DNA of 64,000 nt. Origin: Devosia ginsengisoli (GTDB lineage: Bacteria > Pseudomonadota > Alphaproteobacteria > Rhizobiales > Devosiaceae). Position 1 is the first letter of the stretch. Every line of letters starts with the position of its first letter. Shown piece after piece: positions 47,622 through 56,418 of this stretch. The position numbers were made by a program, and so were the translations under genes. The stretch is from the NCBI RefSeq assembly GCF_024707105.1, contig NZ_JANQAJ010000004.1, positions 44,555 to 108,554 of the forward strand, given 5' to 3'. A model generated the notes under the pieces. The model was not told where the DNA came from. It searched no databases and was given only the letters and a program-made list of their open reading frames with translations.

Positions 47622-48449
47622 TTGCCCTTCCCCAATATCGATCCCATCGCCTTCGCCATCGGACCCTTTGCCGTGCGCTGGTATGCGCTGGGCTATCTGT
47701 TCGGCGTTGGGCTGGGCGCGGCTTATGGCTATCTGCTGCTGGCCAATACGCGGCTGTGGCACAAGGGCGAGCCGCCCTTTGCGGCCAAGGATATCTGGGA
47801 TTTCGCCTTCTGGACCATGCTGGCCATCGTGATCGGCGGGCGGGTGGGCTATGTGCTGTTCTACAACCTGCCCTTTTACCTGGCCAACCCGGTCGAGATC
47901 ATCAACACGCTCGATGGCGGCATGAGCTATCATGGCGGCATGCTCGGGCTGATGCTGGCGGTGATCCTGTTCACCCGCTTCAAGGGCAATGGCAACTGGC
48001 TGAGCGGGCTGGACCTCATTGCCTCGGTCTCGACCATCGGCATTTTCCTCGTGCGCATCGCCAATTTCATCAATGCGGAACTGTACGGCGCGCCGACGAC
48101 AATGCCCTGGGCCGTGGTGTTTCCGACCGATCCCGAGCAATTGCCGCGCCATCCCAGCCAGCTTTACGAAGCGGCGCTGGAAGGGCTGCTGCTGTTCCTG
48201 GTGATCCGCATCTTCACCCATGTCTTCTACAGCCTGCGCCGGCCGGGCCTGGTCGCGGGGATATTCGGCATCGGCTATGGGCTGAGCCGGATTGCCGTCG
48301 AATTCGTGCGCTTGCCCGATAGCCAGTTGGGCTATCTCTATGGCGGGTGGCTGACCATGGGCATGGTGCTGAGTATTCCGCTGGTGCTGGCGGGGCTTGG
48401 GCTGGTGGTATGGGCGGGGACGCGCAAGGTGAGTTTGGTCCGTGGGTAA
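47622..48449 (+). CDS. lgt: Prolipoprotein diacylglyceryl transferase
   Basis: The protein has 275 residues from a TTG at 47622, chosen because AGGAG at 47611-47615 sits six bases before it and the product then starts like other Lgt proteins (PFPNIDPIAFAIGPFAVRWY). An upstream in-frame TTG at 47604 is an alternative. Seven membrane helices are predicted. YHGGMLGL and the signature NFINAELYGAPT carry the essential His, Arg, Asn and Glu region, and RHPSQLYEA follows. It adds diacylglycerol to the lipobox Cys. It is the first of the lgt-midA-pgeF set. Confidence 0.95.
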   Translation: MPFPNIDPIAFAIGPFAVRWYALGYLFGVGLGAAYGYLLLANTRLWHKGEPPFAAKDIWDFAFWTMLAIVIGGRVGYVLFYNLPFYLANPVEIINTLDGGMSYHGGMLGLMLAVILFTRFKGNGNWLSGLDLIASVSTIGIFLVRIANFINAELYGAPTTMPWAVVFPTDPEQLPRHPSQLYEAALEGLLLFLVIRIFTHVFYSLRRPGLVAGIFGIGYGLSRIAVEFVRLPDSQLGYLYGGWLTMGMVLSIPLVLAGLGLVVWAGTRKVSLVRG

Positions 48450-48474
48450 GGTGCACACCGGTTTTGCAGTCGAC

Positions 48475-48617
48475 ACCCTCTCCCCTTGTGGGAGAGGGTG
48501 GAAATCCGCGTCCAGCGGATTTTCGGGTGAGGGGGCTGTGTCCGCCCATGCTTTCATGTTGAAGAAAGTCCCCCTCATCCGCCCTTCGGGCACCTTCTCC
48601 CACGAGGGGAGAAGGGG
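48475..48617. repeat. Interspersed repeat, family 3 (copy B)
   Basis: CCCTCTCCCCTTGTGGGAGA at the left and CCCCTCATCCGCCCTTCGGG followed by ACCTTCTCCC at the right flank about 60 bases that include TCCGCGTCCAGCGGA. It is a near copy of the element at 42238-42392 with inverted order. Confidence 0.65.
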
Positions 48618-48702
48618 AAAGAACCGCGCCGTCACGGCAAGGCAACAGAGTGCACGGGGGATGGGGAAAGAGGGGGCCCGTGGCTGCGCGGTTAGAGTAG
48701 CC

Positions 48703-48780
48703 CTCATGGTGAGCCTGTCGAACCACGAGGGCGTGGCAAGATGGTGCCACGACCTCGTCCTTCGACAAGCTCAGGATGAG
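48703..48780. repeat. Interspersed palindromic repeat, family 6
   Basis: CTCATGGTGAGCCTGTCGAA is mirrored imperfectly by TTCGACAAGCTCAGGATGAG, with an inner stem GTGGCA/TGCCAC. This is the REP-like type common in alphaproteobacterial genomes. It ends nine bases before the midA ATG. Confidence 0.65.
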
Positions 48781-48788
48781 GTCTGCTG

Positions 48789-49871
48789 ATGGTTCAGGAC
48801 GCCCCCACCTTGCCCGAGCTGATCGACATGCAGATCCGCACCAGTGGGCCGATGTCGGTTGCCACCTATATGGGCCTGTGCCTGACCCATCCGTCCAAGG
48901 GCTATTACAAGAATGCCGATCCGCTCGGGGCGAAGGGCGATTTCGTCACCGCGCCTGAGATCAGCCAGATGTTCGGCGAGTTGCTCGGCTTCTTCTTCGT
49001 CAATCTGTGGCAGCAGATGGGGAGTCCCAAGGCCTTTACCCTGCTCGAGCTCGGCCCCGGCCGTGGCACGCTGATGGCCGACATGCTGCGCGTGGCCTGC
49101 CGCGCCGAGGGCTTTCGCGATGGCCTCGACCTGCGGCTGTTCGAGACCAATCCGGCGCTGATAGCGGAGCAGAATGCCCGGCTCGAACCCTATGAGCCGA
49201 AATGGATCGACGCTTTCGAAAAGGTCGGCGAGGGTCCGCTGCTTGTCGTGGCCAACGAATTCTTCGATGCAATGCCGATAAGGCAATTCGTGCGCATGGA
49301 GGATGGCTGGCACGAGCGCATGGTGGGGCTGAGTGACGGCCGGCGCAGCTTCGGGCTCAATCCGACGCCGATCCCGGCCAGCGCCATGCCCGAAGCGGTG
49401 GCCGGGGCCGAACCCAATAGCGTGTTCGAGGTGGGGCTGGCCAATGGCGAGGTGATGAAACGGCTGGCCGGCACGGTTTCGGTACAAGGCGGGGCGATCC
49501 TGGCCGTGGATTATGGCTATGCGCGCACCCAGACCGGCGAGACCTTGCAGGGCGTGCGCCGGCATCAATATGCCGATGTGCTCGACGCGCCGGGCGAAAC
49601 GGACCTGTCGGCCCATGTCGATTTCGAGGCCCTGGGCAATGTGGCGGCCAGTGCCGGCCTCGCCGTGCAGCCGCTGGCCACACAGGGACAGTTCCTGACC
49701 CGGCTGGGCATCAATGAACGCGCCAAGGCGTTGAGTGCCGCCAATCCCGCGGCGGCAGGCGATATTGCCGCTGCCAAGGCAAGGTTGATTGCGCCCGAGC
49801 AGATGGGCAATCTGTTCAAGGCTTTCTGCGCCGCCAGCCCCGGCCTGATGCCACAGGGATTTGCGCCATGA
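48789..49871 (+). CDS. MidA family class I SAM-dependent methyltransferase
   Basis: The protein has 360 residues. KGDFVTAPEISQMFGELLGF and LLELGPGRGTLMADMLR (SAM motif) identify the MidA/NDUFAF7 family. Mitochondrial NDUFAF7 methylates an Arg of complex I during assembly; a bacterial complex I role is inferred. Its stop overlaps the pgeF ATG by four bases. The order lgt-midA-pgeF is common in Hyphomicrobiales. Confidence 0.92.
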   Translation: MVQDAPTLPELIDMQIRTSGPMSVATYMGLCLTHPSKGYYKNADPLGAKGDFVTAPEISQMFGELLGFFFVNLWQQMGSPKAFTLLELGPGRGTLMADMLRVACRAEGFRDGLDLRLFETNPALIAEQNARLEPYEPKWIDAFEKVGEGPLLVVANEFFDAMPIRQFVRMEDGWHERMVGLSDGRRSFGLNPTPIPASAMPEAVAGAEPNSVFEVGLANGEVMKRLAGTVSVQGGAILAVDYGYARTQTGETLQGVRRHQYADVLDAPGETDLSAHVDFEALGNVAASAGLAVQPLATQGQFLTRLGINERAKALSAANPAAAGDIAAAKARLIAPEQMGNLFKAFCAASPGLMPQGFAP

Positions 49872-50638
49872 CCCAGCATTACGAACAAAGTGCTGACCTG
49901 GCCGACCTGGGGGGCGTGCGGCACGGCTTTTTCGGGCGCAAGGGCGGCAGCTCGCTGGGCGAGTTTTCCGAAAACAACATGTCGATAGCGGTGGGCGACG
50001 AGCCCCGTGCGGTCGATATCAACCGCACCGGCGCGGCCGAGGCTTTGGGCTTTTTCCGCAACCAGTTGTTCCTGCTCAAGCAGGTGCATTCCAACCTTGT
50101 GCATCGGCTGGACGCCTATCCCACCAATGACCAGCCCATCGAGGCCGACGCCATCGTCACGCGCCAACCACAACTGGCGCTGGGCATTCTCACCGCCGAC
50201 TGCACGCCGATCCTGCTGGCCGACCGGGAAGCGGGCGTGGTGGGCGCGGCCCATGCCGGCTGGCGCGGGGCGGTGGACGGCATTGTCGGCAATACGGTCG
50301 CCGCCATGGTGGCGCTGGGGGCCGACCCGGCCCGCATCGCCGCCGCCATCGGGCCGACGATTTCGGGCGAAAATTACGAAGTGGGGCCGCATTTCATGGA
50401 TGATTTCGTGAAACTGCGCCCCGACGGCTGGCGGCATTTTTCGACGCATAATGGCGCGCGGGCGCATTTCGACCTGCCGGGTTTCGTGGCCGATGAACTG
50501 GGCCGGGCGGGCGTGGTGCAGGTCGAGCGGGTCGGCGGCTGCACTTATGGCGCGCCCGAGCGGTATTTCTCGCACCGCTATGCCACCCATCAGGGTGGCA
50601 AGACCGGGCGGCAGATTGCGATTATCGGGCTGGTTTAG
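49868..50638 (+). CDS. pgeF: Peptidoglycan editing factor PgeF (multicopper polyphenol oxidase / YfiH family)
   Basis: The protein has 256 residues. HGFFGRKGGSS, LKQVHSNLVH, TADCTPILLAD and AAHAGWRGAVDGIV carry the Cys and His residues of the YfiH/LACC1 zinc and purine site. E. coli YfiH (PgeF) corrects mis-incorporated residues in peptidoglycan precursors, and related proteins have purine nucleoside phosphorylase activity. It is translationally coupled to midA. Confidence 0.92.
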   Translation: MTQHYEQSADLADLGGVRHGFFGRKGGSSLGEFSENNMSIAVGDEPRAVDINRTGAAEALGFFRNQLFLLKQVHSNLVHRLDAYPTNDQPIEADAIVTRQPQLALGILTADCTPILLADREAGVVGAAHAGWRGAVDGIVGNTVAAMVALGADPARIAAAIGPTISGENYEVGPHFMDDFVKLRPDGWRHFSTHNGARAHFDLPGFVADELGRAGVVQVERVGGCTYGAPERYFSHRYATHQGGKTGRQIAIIGLV

Positions 50639-50660
50639 AACGCTGGGGCCGGTATGCGTG

Positions 50661-50771
50661 GCCCCACCCCACCCTCAATCCCTCCCCATCAAGGGGAGGG
50701 AGGCGCAGCTCTGAGGCCGGTGTTCATCGTCTCCCTCCCCCTTGTGGGGAGGGATCAAGGGTGGGGGTGGC
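50661..50771. repeat. Interspersed palindromic repeat, family 1 (copy C)
   Basis: GGCCCCACCCCACCCTCAAT and CAAGGGTGGGGGTGGCC form the outer arms. Inside are CCCTCCCCATCAAGGGGAGG and CTCCCTCCCCCTTGTGGGGA, and the centre contains GGCCGGTGTTCATCG, also found in the copy at 56337. It lies between pgeF and prs. Confidence 0.75.
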
Positions 50772-50918
50772 CACACGCGCCGGATTCGTGAATCCTGTTT
50801 ACCCAATTTCGCCTGTCATCCATTTGTCTCGTTGCGCCACCGGGAACGACTCGCTAAAGGTGCCCACGAAACTGGATGGTCCCCGATAACAGGGACTGGT
50901 TGAGACAGGATCGCACTT

Positions 50919-51851
<933 letters not shown>

Positions 51852-51856
51852 GCAGC

Positions 51857-52157
51857 GGCCAACGGCAAAATCGCTCCAGTGGAGCGATTTTAGCTGACTA
51901 GGCCATGAGAGCTACGCTCGAATGGCACGAAGGCGCCGCGCGCCACCGCACCAGACATCCGTGGTAAAAAAATTCAAAGGGGCGGTCGAAATCGCCGCCT
52001 CTCGCGCGACATTGCCTTGAAGAGCTATGCTACCCGCTGGTCGAGCGATGAGGGTGACGTAGGCTGCAATGCAGTTTCGGCCCGCAGCCATTCGGGCGCA
52101 GCCCTCATGGCCTTCTCACCTAAAATCGCTCCACTGGAGCGATTTTGCCTTCGGCCG
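51857..52157. repeat. Inverted pair of family 5 palindromic repeats (MITE-like)
   Basis: A 25-bp palindrome with arms AAAATCGCTCCA / TGGAGCGATTTT occurs at 51867-51891 and 52122-52146. About 50 further bases beside each copy (GGCCATGAGAGCTACGCTCG against the inverted GGCCATGAGGGCTGCGCCCG) also match in inverted orientation. The 300-base unit thus has long imperfect terminal inverted repeats. There is no gene inside. The left palindrome with TTTTA may also terminate prs. Confidence 0.75.
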
Positions 52158-52206
52158 GTTCGAAGCATTGCCCTGAAGGGCTATGGTGCCCGCGAGGAGA
52201 GATGCG

Positions 52207-52566
52207 ATGAAATACCTGCTGATGCTCTATGCCGACGAAAAGGCCGGCGCCGCTATTGCCCCCGAACAGATGGCCGGCTTCATGGGCCAGATGGCCGCCT
52301 ATCAGGAAACGCTGGAAAAGGCCGGGGCCTTTATCGATACGGCAGCCTTGCAGATGACCGGCGCGGCCAAGACTATTTCCAGCCCCGATGGCCAGTTGCA
52401 GGTGCATGACGGCCCCTATGCCGATACGCGCGAACAGTTCGGTGGCTATTTCATCATCGAGGCGCCCGACATGGACGAGGCGATACGGCTGGCCGCTTTG
52501 TGCCCGGCCGCCGGCTGGGGCAAGATCGAAATCCGGCCCTATCACCCCGGATATTCGCCCGGCTGA
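52207..52566 (+). CDS. YCII/DGPF family protein (first copy)
   Basis: The protein has 119 residues. MKYLLMLYADEKAGAAIAPE and QVHDGPYADTREQFGGYFII define the YCII-related (DGPF) family, with the DGP(F/Y) motif near residue 75. These dimeric ferredoxin-like proteins are regularly encoded beside ECF sigma factors of the kind found two genes downstream. The activity is unknown. GAGAGATGCG precedes the ATG. Confidence 0.92.
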   Translation: MKYLLMLYADEKAGAAIAPEQMAGFMGQMAAYQETLEKAGAFIDTAALQMTGAAKTISSPDGQLQVHDGPYADTREQFGGYFIIEAPDMDEAIRLAALCPAAGWGKIEIRPYHPGYSPG

Positions 52567-52658
52567 AGAATTTTTCGGCAAAAAGTCGAAAGCCGTGGTG
52601 GCGCCCCGACATTGTTGCATCGGCGCATGATGCGCCGACCCAGCACGAGGAAAATCCG

Positions 52659-53009
52659 ATGCGTTACATGATGATCATCCACCACGACGACGAAGCCATG
52701 GCCAAGGCGCCGCCGCAGGAATTGTGGGCCGAATATGCCGCCTTCAACCAGGCGCTGAACAAGGCCGGCGAAGGCTTTTCCGGCGGATTGCGGCTGAGCC
52801 CGAGCAAGGAGGGCACGATTGTCCGCACCAGCGCGGGCAAGACCGATGTGCTCGACGGCCCCTATGCCGATACGCGCGAGCAGCTCGCCGGCTACTTCTT
52901 CATCGATGTGCCCGATATCGAGCAGGCGGTAGAATGGGCCAATCGCTGCCCCAGCTCGAAATACGGCGCGATCGAAATCCGCCCCATCGTCGAGCAGACC
53001 GCGCGCTGA
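52659..53009 (+). CDS. YCII/DGPF family protein (second copy)
   Basis: The protein has 116 residues. MRYMMIIHHDDEAMAKAPPQ and VLDGPYADTREQLAGYFFID show it to be a paralogue of the preceding gene, with a divergent N-terminal half. GAGGAAAATCC precedes the ATG at 52659. Its TGA shares bases with the ATG of the sigma factor (TGATG), so the two are tightly coupled. Confidence 0.92.
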   Translation: MRYMMIIHHDDEAMAKAPPQELWAEYAAFNQALNKAGEGFSGGLRLSPSKEGTIVRTSAGKTDVLDGPYADTREQLAGYFFIDVPDIEQAVEWANRCPSSKYGAIEIRPIVEQTAR

Positions 53010-54244
53010 TGGGTGACGCGGCGCGGCGGGCAGCGGAGCGGGCGGCCCGTGACAGCTACGGGCGCCTGTTGGCCTTTCTGGCAGCGCGTACGCGGGACGT
53101 GGCAGGGGCCGAGGATGCGCTGGCGGAAGCCTTTGCCAGCGCCCTCGCCTCCTGGCCGGAACAGGGCGTTCCTGCCAATCCCGATGCCTGGCTGCTGACC
53201 GTCGCCCGCCGCCGCCAGACCGACGCGATACGGCGGCGGCACACCCGCAAGACCGGGGAGGCTCATATCCAGCTCATGACCGAGGAACTCGAAGCGGCCG
53301 GCGCCCATCCCGATGCCATCCCCGACCGGCGGCTGGCACTGATGTTCGCCTGCGCCCACCCGGAAATCGAAGCGGGCATGCGGGCGCCGCTGATCCTGCA
53401 AACCATATTGGGGCTAACGGCCATCGACATCGCCGCCGCCTTCCTCATTCCCCCGGCCACGATGGGCCAGCGGCTGGTGCGGGCCAAGGCGCGCATCAGG
53501 GAGGCCGGCATACCCTTCGCCATCCCTGAGCGGGAAGACCTGGCCATCAGGCTCGATGCCGTGCTCGACGCCATCTACGCGGCCTATGCCAAGGGCTGGA
53601 CCGAAATCGGCGACACGGCGGCCGAACGGCTGGCCGATGAAGCCATCTGGCTCGGCCGGCTGGTCGTGAGCTTGCTGCCCGACGAGCCGGAAGCCAAAGG
53701 CATGCTGGCGCTGATGCTCTATGCCGAGGCGCGGCGACAGGCCCGGCGCGATGCCGGCGGCGCCTATGTGCCGCTGGAGCAGCAGGATATCACTCTCTGG
53801 GACGAAGAGCAGATCGTGGCGGCCGAGGCGCTGCTGCATGCGGCCAACCAGGCCGGCCCCACCGGCCGCTACCAGATCGAAGCCGCCATCCAGTCAGCCC
53901 ATGTGGCGCGGCGCGTGACCAGCCGGCCGAACTGGGATGCGGTCGTGGCGCTTTACGATGTGCTATTGGACCTGACCCATTCACCCGTCGCCCTGCTCAA
54001 CCGCGCTGTCGCCTTGGCGGAGACCGAAGGCCCGGAAGCGGCGCTGGCCAGCCTCGACGCCATTGCCGGCGACAGACGCATGGCCGACTACCAGCCCTAC
54101 TGGGCCGCCCGCGGACACCTGTGCGCCCGCGCCGGACGGAAGGAAGAGGCGCATGAGGCGCTGACCCTGGCCATCGGCCTGTCGACGGACGAGGCCGTGC
54201 GGCATTATCTTATCGGGCAAAGGGCGGCGTTGCAGGATGGCTAG
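53009..54244 (+). CDS. ECF RNA polymerase sigma factor with long C-terminal extension (ECF42-like)
   Basis: The protein has 411 residues, twice a normal ECF factor. Sigma region 2 (DVAGAEDALAEAFASALASW, NPDAWLLTVARRRQTDAIRR) and region 4 (ILGLTAIDIAAAFLIPPATM) are followed by about 220 residues of helical, TPR-like sequence (the DUF6596 region, with LPDEPEAKGMLALMLYAEAR). This layout plus DGPF genes upstream is the ECF42 arrangement, which has no anti-sigma factor; control is thought to be through the extension. The target is probably the DGPF operon itself. Confidence 0.9.
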   Translation: MGDAARRAAERAARDSYGRLLAFLAARTRDVAGAEDALAEAFASALASWPEQGVPANPDAWLLTVARRRQTDAIRRRHTRKTGEAHIQLMTEELEAAGAHPDAIPDRRLALMFACAHPEIEAGMRAPLILQTILGLTAIDIAAAFLIPPATMGQRLVRAKARIREAGIPFAIPEREDLAIRLDAVLDAIYAAYAKGWTEIGDTAAERLADEAIWLGRLVVSLLPDEPEAKGMLALMLYAEARRQARRDAGGAYVPLEQQDITLWDEEQIVAAEALLHAANQAGPTGRYQIEAAIQSAHVARRVTSRPNWDAVVALYDVLLDLTHSPVALLNRAVALAETEGPEAALASLDAIAGDRRMADYQPYWAARGHLCARAGRKEEAHEALTLAIGLSTDEAVRHYLIGQRAALQDG

Positions 54245-54372
54245 CGCCACAATCCCTTGCTCCTCGCGCCCCTTTCCGCTATAGCCCGCGCCATGAAGCG
54301 CTCGTCACCCCTGGAGGACGGGCGCGTATGCTGTTGTAGTGACGCATACACCAACCCAGAATGGATATTTCC

Positions 54373-54999
54373 ATGGCTGCGACCAAAGTGCTCAATGCAC
54401 AGGCGCGTGAGGGAGTAGGCAAGGGGGCCGCTCGTGAACTGCGCCGTCAGGGACTCGTTCCTGCTGTTATCTACGGTGACAAGAAGCCCCCCGTCACCAT
54501 CGCCATCCCCTACAAGGACGCCCACAAGCAGATCTATGCCGGCGGCTTCCTCAGCCACATCATCGAACTCGATGTGGATGGCACCAAGCACAGCGTGATT
54601 CCGCGCGACTACCAGCTCGACCCGGTCAAGGACTTCCCGATCCATGTGGATTTCCTGCGCGTCGGCAAGGGCACCAAGCTCAACGTCCAGGTGCATGTGC
54701 ACTTCATCAATGAAGAAGCCAGCCCCGGCCTGAAGCGCGGTGGCACGCTGAACATCGTCCGCCATACGGTGGAAGTGTCGGCGCCTGCCAGCGACATCCC
54801 CGAGGAAATCACCGTCGACCTGACGGGCTACGATATCGGCGATTCCATCCACATCTCGGCGGTGACCCTGGCCAAGGGCGTCACCCCTGTCATCACCGAC
54901 CGCGATTTCACCATCGCGACCATCGTTGCTCCGTCGGCGCTCAAGTCGGCCGGTGAAGAGACCGAAGCCGAAACCGCTGCAGAGCCCGAAGCCGAGTAA
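54373..54999 (+). CDS. rplY: 50S ribosomal protein L25 (general stress protein Ctc type)
   Basis: The protein has 208 residues, the long two-domain form. The N-terminal 5S-rRNA-binding L25 domain has [20 protein letters not shown]. The beta-rich TL5/CTC C-terminal domain ([20 protein letters not shown]) ends in an acidic Glu/Ala tail. [10 protein letters not shown] from 54373 fits other alphaproteobacterial starts; an ATG at 54361 would add four residues. Pth follows, the usual partner. Confidence 0.95.
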   Translation: MAATKVLNAQAREGVGKGAARELRRQGLVPAVIYGDKKPPVTIAIPYKDAHKQIYAGGFLSHIIELDVDGTKHSVIPRDYQLDPVKDFPIHVDFLRVGKGTKLNVQVHVHFINEEASPGLKRGGTLNIVRHTVEVSAPASDIPEEITVDLTGYDIGDSIHISAVTLAKGVTPVITDRDFTIATIVAPSALKSAGEETEAETAAEPEAE

Positions 55000-55028
55000 T
55001 CGCGCTGCCTGGTTTTCTGCTATAGTTC

Positions 55029-55058
55029 GAGGCGGCCTTCGGGTCGCCTCTTTCGTTT
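55029..55058 (+). terminator. Terminator between rplY and pth
   Basis: GAGGCGGCC / GGTCGCCTC is a 9-bp stem closed by a TTCG tetraloop and followed by TTTCGTTT. Some readthrough to pth is likely, since pth starts 13 bases later. Confidence 0.75.
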
Positions 55059-55070
55059 CTGGAGTGCGTG

Positions 55071-55769
55071 ATGAAACTGCTTGTCGGCCTGGGCAATCCG
55101 GGCGGCCAATATGAGGGCAATCGCCACAATATCGGCTTCATGGCGCTCGACGCCATTGCCCGTGCCCATGGCATCACCCAGTTCCGCTCCAAGCATGGGG
55201 GCCTGCTGGCCGAAGGCACTATCGGCGGCGAGAAGGTGATCCTGCTCAAGCCACAGACCTTCATGAACCGCTCGGGCGACAGCGTGCAGCAGGTGGCCCA
55301 GTTCTACAAGATCGCGCCGTCTGACATCATCGTGCTTTATGACGAACTCGACCTGGCCGCCGGCAAGGTGCGCGTCAAGGTGGGCGGCGGCAATGGCGGG
55401 CATAACGGCCTGCGATCCATCGATCCGCAGATCGGGGTGGGCTACAAGCGCGTCCGCCTCGGCATCGGCCATCCCGGCAAGGAATTCGTGACCCACCATG
55501 TGCTGGGCGACTTCGCTAAGGCCGACCGTGACTGGGTCGAGCCGCTGCTCGACGCCGTGAGCAAGCATGCCGACATGCTGATCAAGGGCGACGATAGCGG
55601 CTTCATGAACAAGCTGGCCCTGGCCCTCAAGCCCGCCGAGGAGCCGGAAGCCAGACCCGCGCCCAGGGCGCAGAGCCATATCAGGCAGGCGCGGCCGAGC
55701 AAGCCGCAGGTGGAACTGCCCAAGACCGGCCCGATGGCCGAAATGCTGAGGAAACTGCGCGGAGAGTGA
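55071..55769 (+). CDS. pth: Peptidyl-tRNA hydrolase
   Basis: The protein has 232 residues. LLVGLGNPGGQYEGNRHNIG holds Asn and the catalytic His, KPQTFMNRSGDSV and VLYDELDLAAGKVRVK hold the catalytic Asp, and GGGNGGHNGLRSI follows. It recycles peptidyl-tRNA dropped by ribosomes. The C-terminal 40 residues are an alphaproteobacterial Pro/Arg-rich extension. GGAG six bases before the ATG at 55071 selects this start. Confidence 0.97.
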   Translation: MKLLVGLGNPGGQYEGNRHNIGFMALDAIARAHGITQFRSKHGGLLAEGTIGGEKVILLKPQTFMNRSGDSVQQVAQFYKIAPSDIIVLYDELDLAAGKVRVKVGGGNGGHNGLRSIDPQIGVGYKRVRLGIGHPGKEFVTHHVLGDFAKADRDWVEPLLDAVSKHADMLIKGDDSGFMNKLALALKPAEEPEARPAPRAQSHIRQARPSKPQVELPKTGPMAEMLRKLRGE

Positions 55770-55770
55770 A

Positions 55771-56286
55771 ATGGCCGAGGTCGTGTTCTTCCAGGCGCTG
55801 AGCGAGGACGGTTTCGTGACCGACGCCAATGGCTCGGCCGCCTGGCAAGGCCCCTATTTCATCCCGGAACTGGGCTTTCATGACTTCATCGCCGGGGTGA
55901 CGGCGGTCATCACCGCGCGCGCCAGCTATGACAAGATCGCCGCCAGTGGCACATGGCCCTATGGTCCCGTGCCGGGCATCGTGCCGTCGGAGACACCGCT
56001 GACCGATATCGGCGCGCCGGTGACTGCCGTGGCCGATGACCCGGCGGCAATCGTGGCCGCGGCGCGTGGCAAAGGCGACGGCACGGTGTGGGTGCAAGGT
56101 GATACGGACCTGGCTTTCCGGTTGATCCATGCCGGCCTGGTGGACCGGCTGGACCTCTTCGTCATGCCGGTCACGCTGGGCCATGGCACCGAGCATATCG
56201 ACCGCCACCACCTGCCCGGCTTCACGCTGGCGACCAGCACCAATTTCGCCAATGGCGTGACGCGGCTGGTCTATGTGCGGGGGTGA
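55771..56286 (+). CDS. Dihydrofolate reductase family protein (RibD C-terminal-like)
   Basis: The protein has 171 residues. VVFFQALSEDGFVTDANGSA at the start and VTLGHGTEHIDRHHLPGFTL near the end fit the DHFR-like/RibD C-terminal reductase fold that binds NADPH. True folate reductase activity is unlikely given the divergence. Its ATG is one base after the pth stop, so it is co-transcribed with pth. The substrate is unknown. Confidence 0.82.
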   Translation: MAEVVFFQALSEDGFVTDANGSAAWQGPYFIPELGFHDFIAGVTAVITARASYDKIAASGTWPYGPVPGIVPSETPLTDIGAPVTAVADDPAAIVAAARGKGDGTVWVQGDTDLAFRLIHAGLVDRLDLFVMPVTLGHGTEHIDRHHLPGFTLATSTNFANGVTRLVYVRG

Positions 56287-56336
56287 TATTTCCCGCCTCT
56301 CCCTTGGGATGTTTTAGTTCGGCGTCTGCGTATGCG

Positions 56337-56403
56337 GCCCCACCCCACCCTCAATCCCTCCCCATCGAGGGAGGGAGGCGCCAGCACATAGGCCCGTGTT
56401 CAT
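56337..56403. repeat. Interspersed palindromic repeat, family 1 (copy D, half element)
   Basis: GGCCCCACCCCACCCTCAAT, CCCTCCCCATCGAGGGAGGG and GTGTTCATCG match the left half and centre of the copy at 50661. The right arm is missing, so this copy is truncated. Confidence 0.65.
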
Positions 56404-56418
56404 CGCCTGTCGATTGGC

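Noticed and set aside
54326..54349. Leader hairpin GTATGC/GCATAC upstream of rplY
   Set aside because: The stem is only 6 bp with a 12-base loop, which is too weak to claim as an L25 autoregulatory element.
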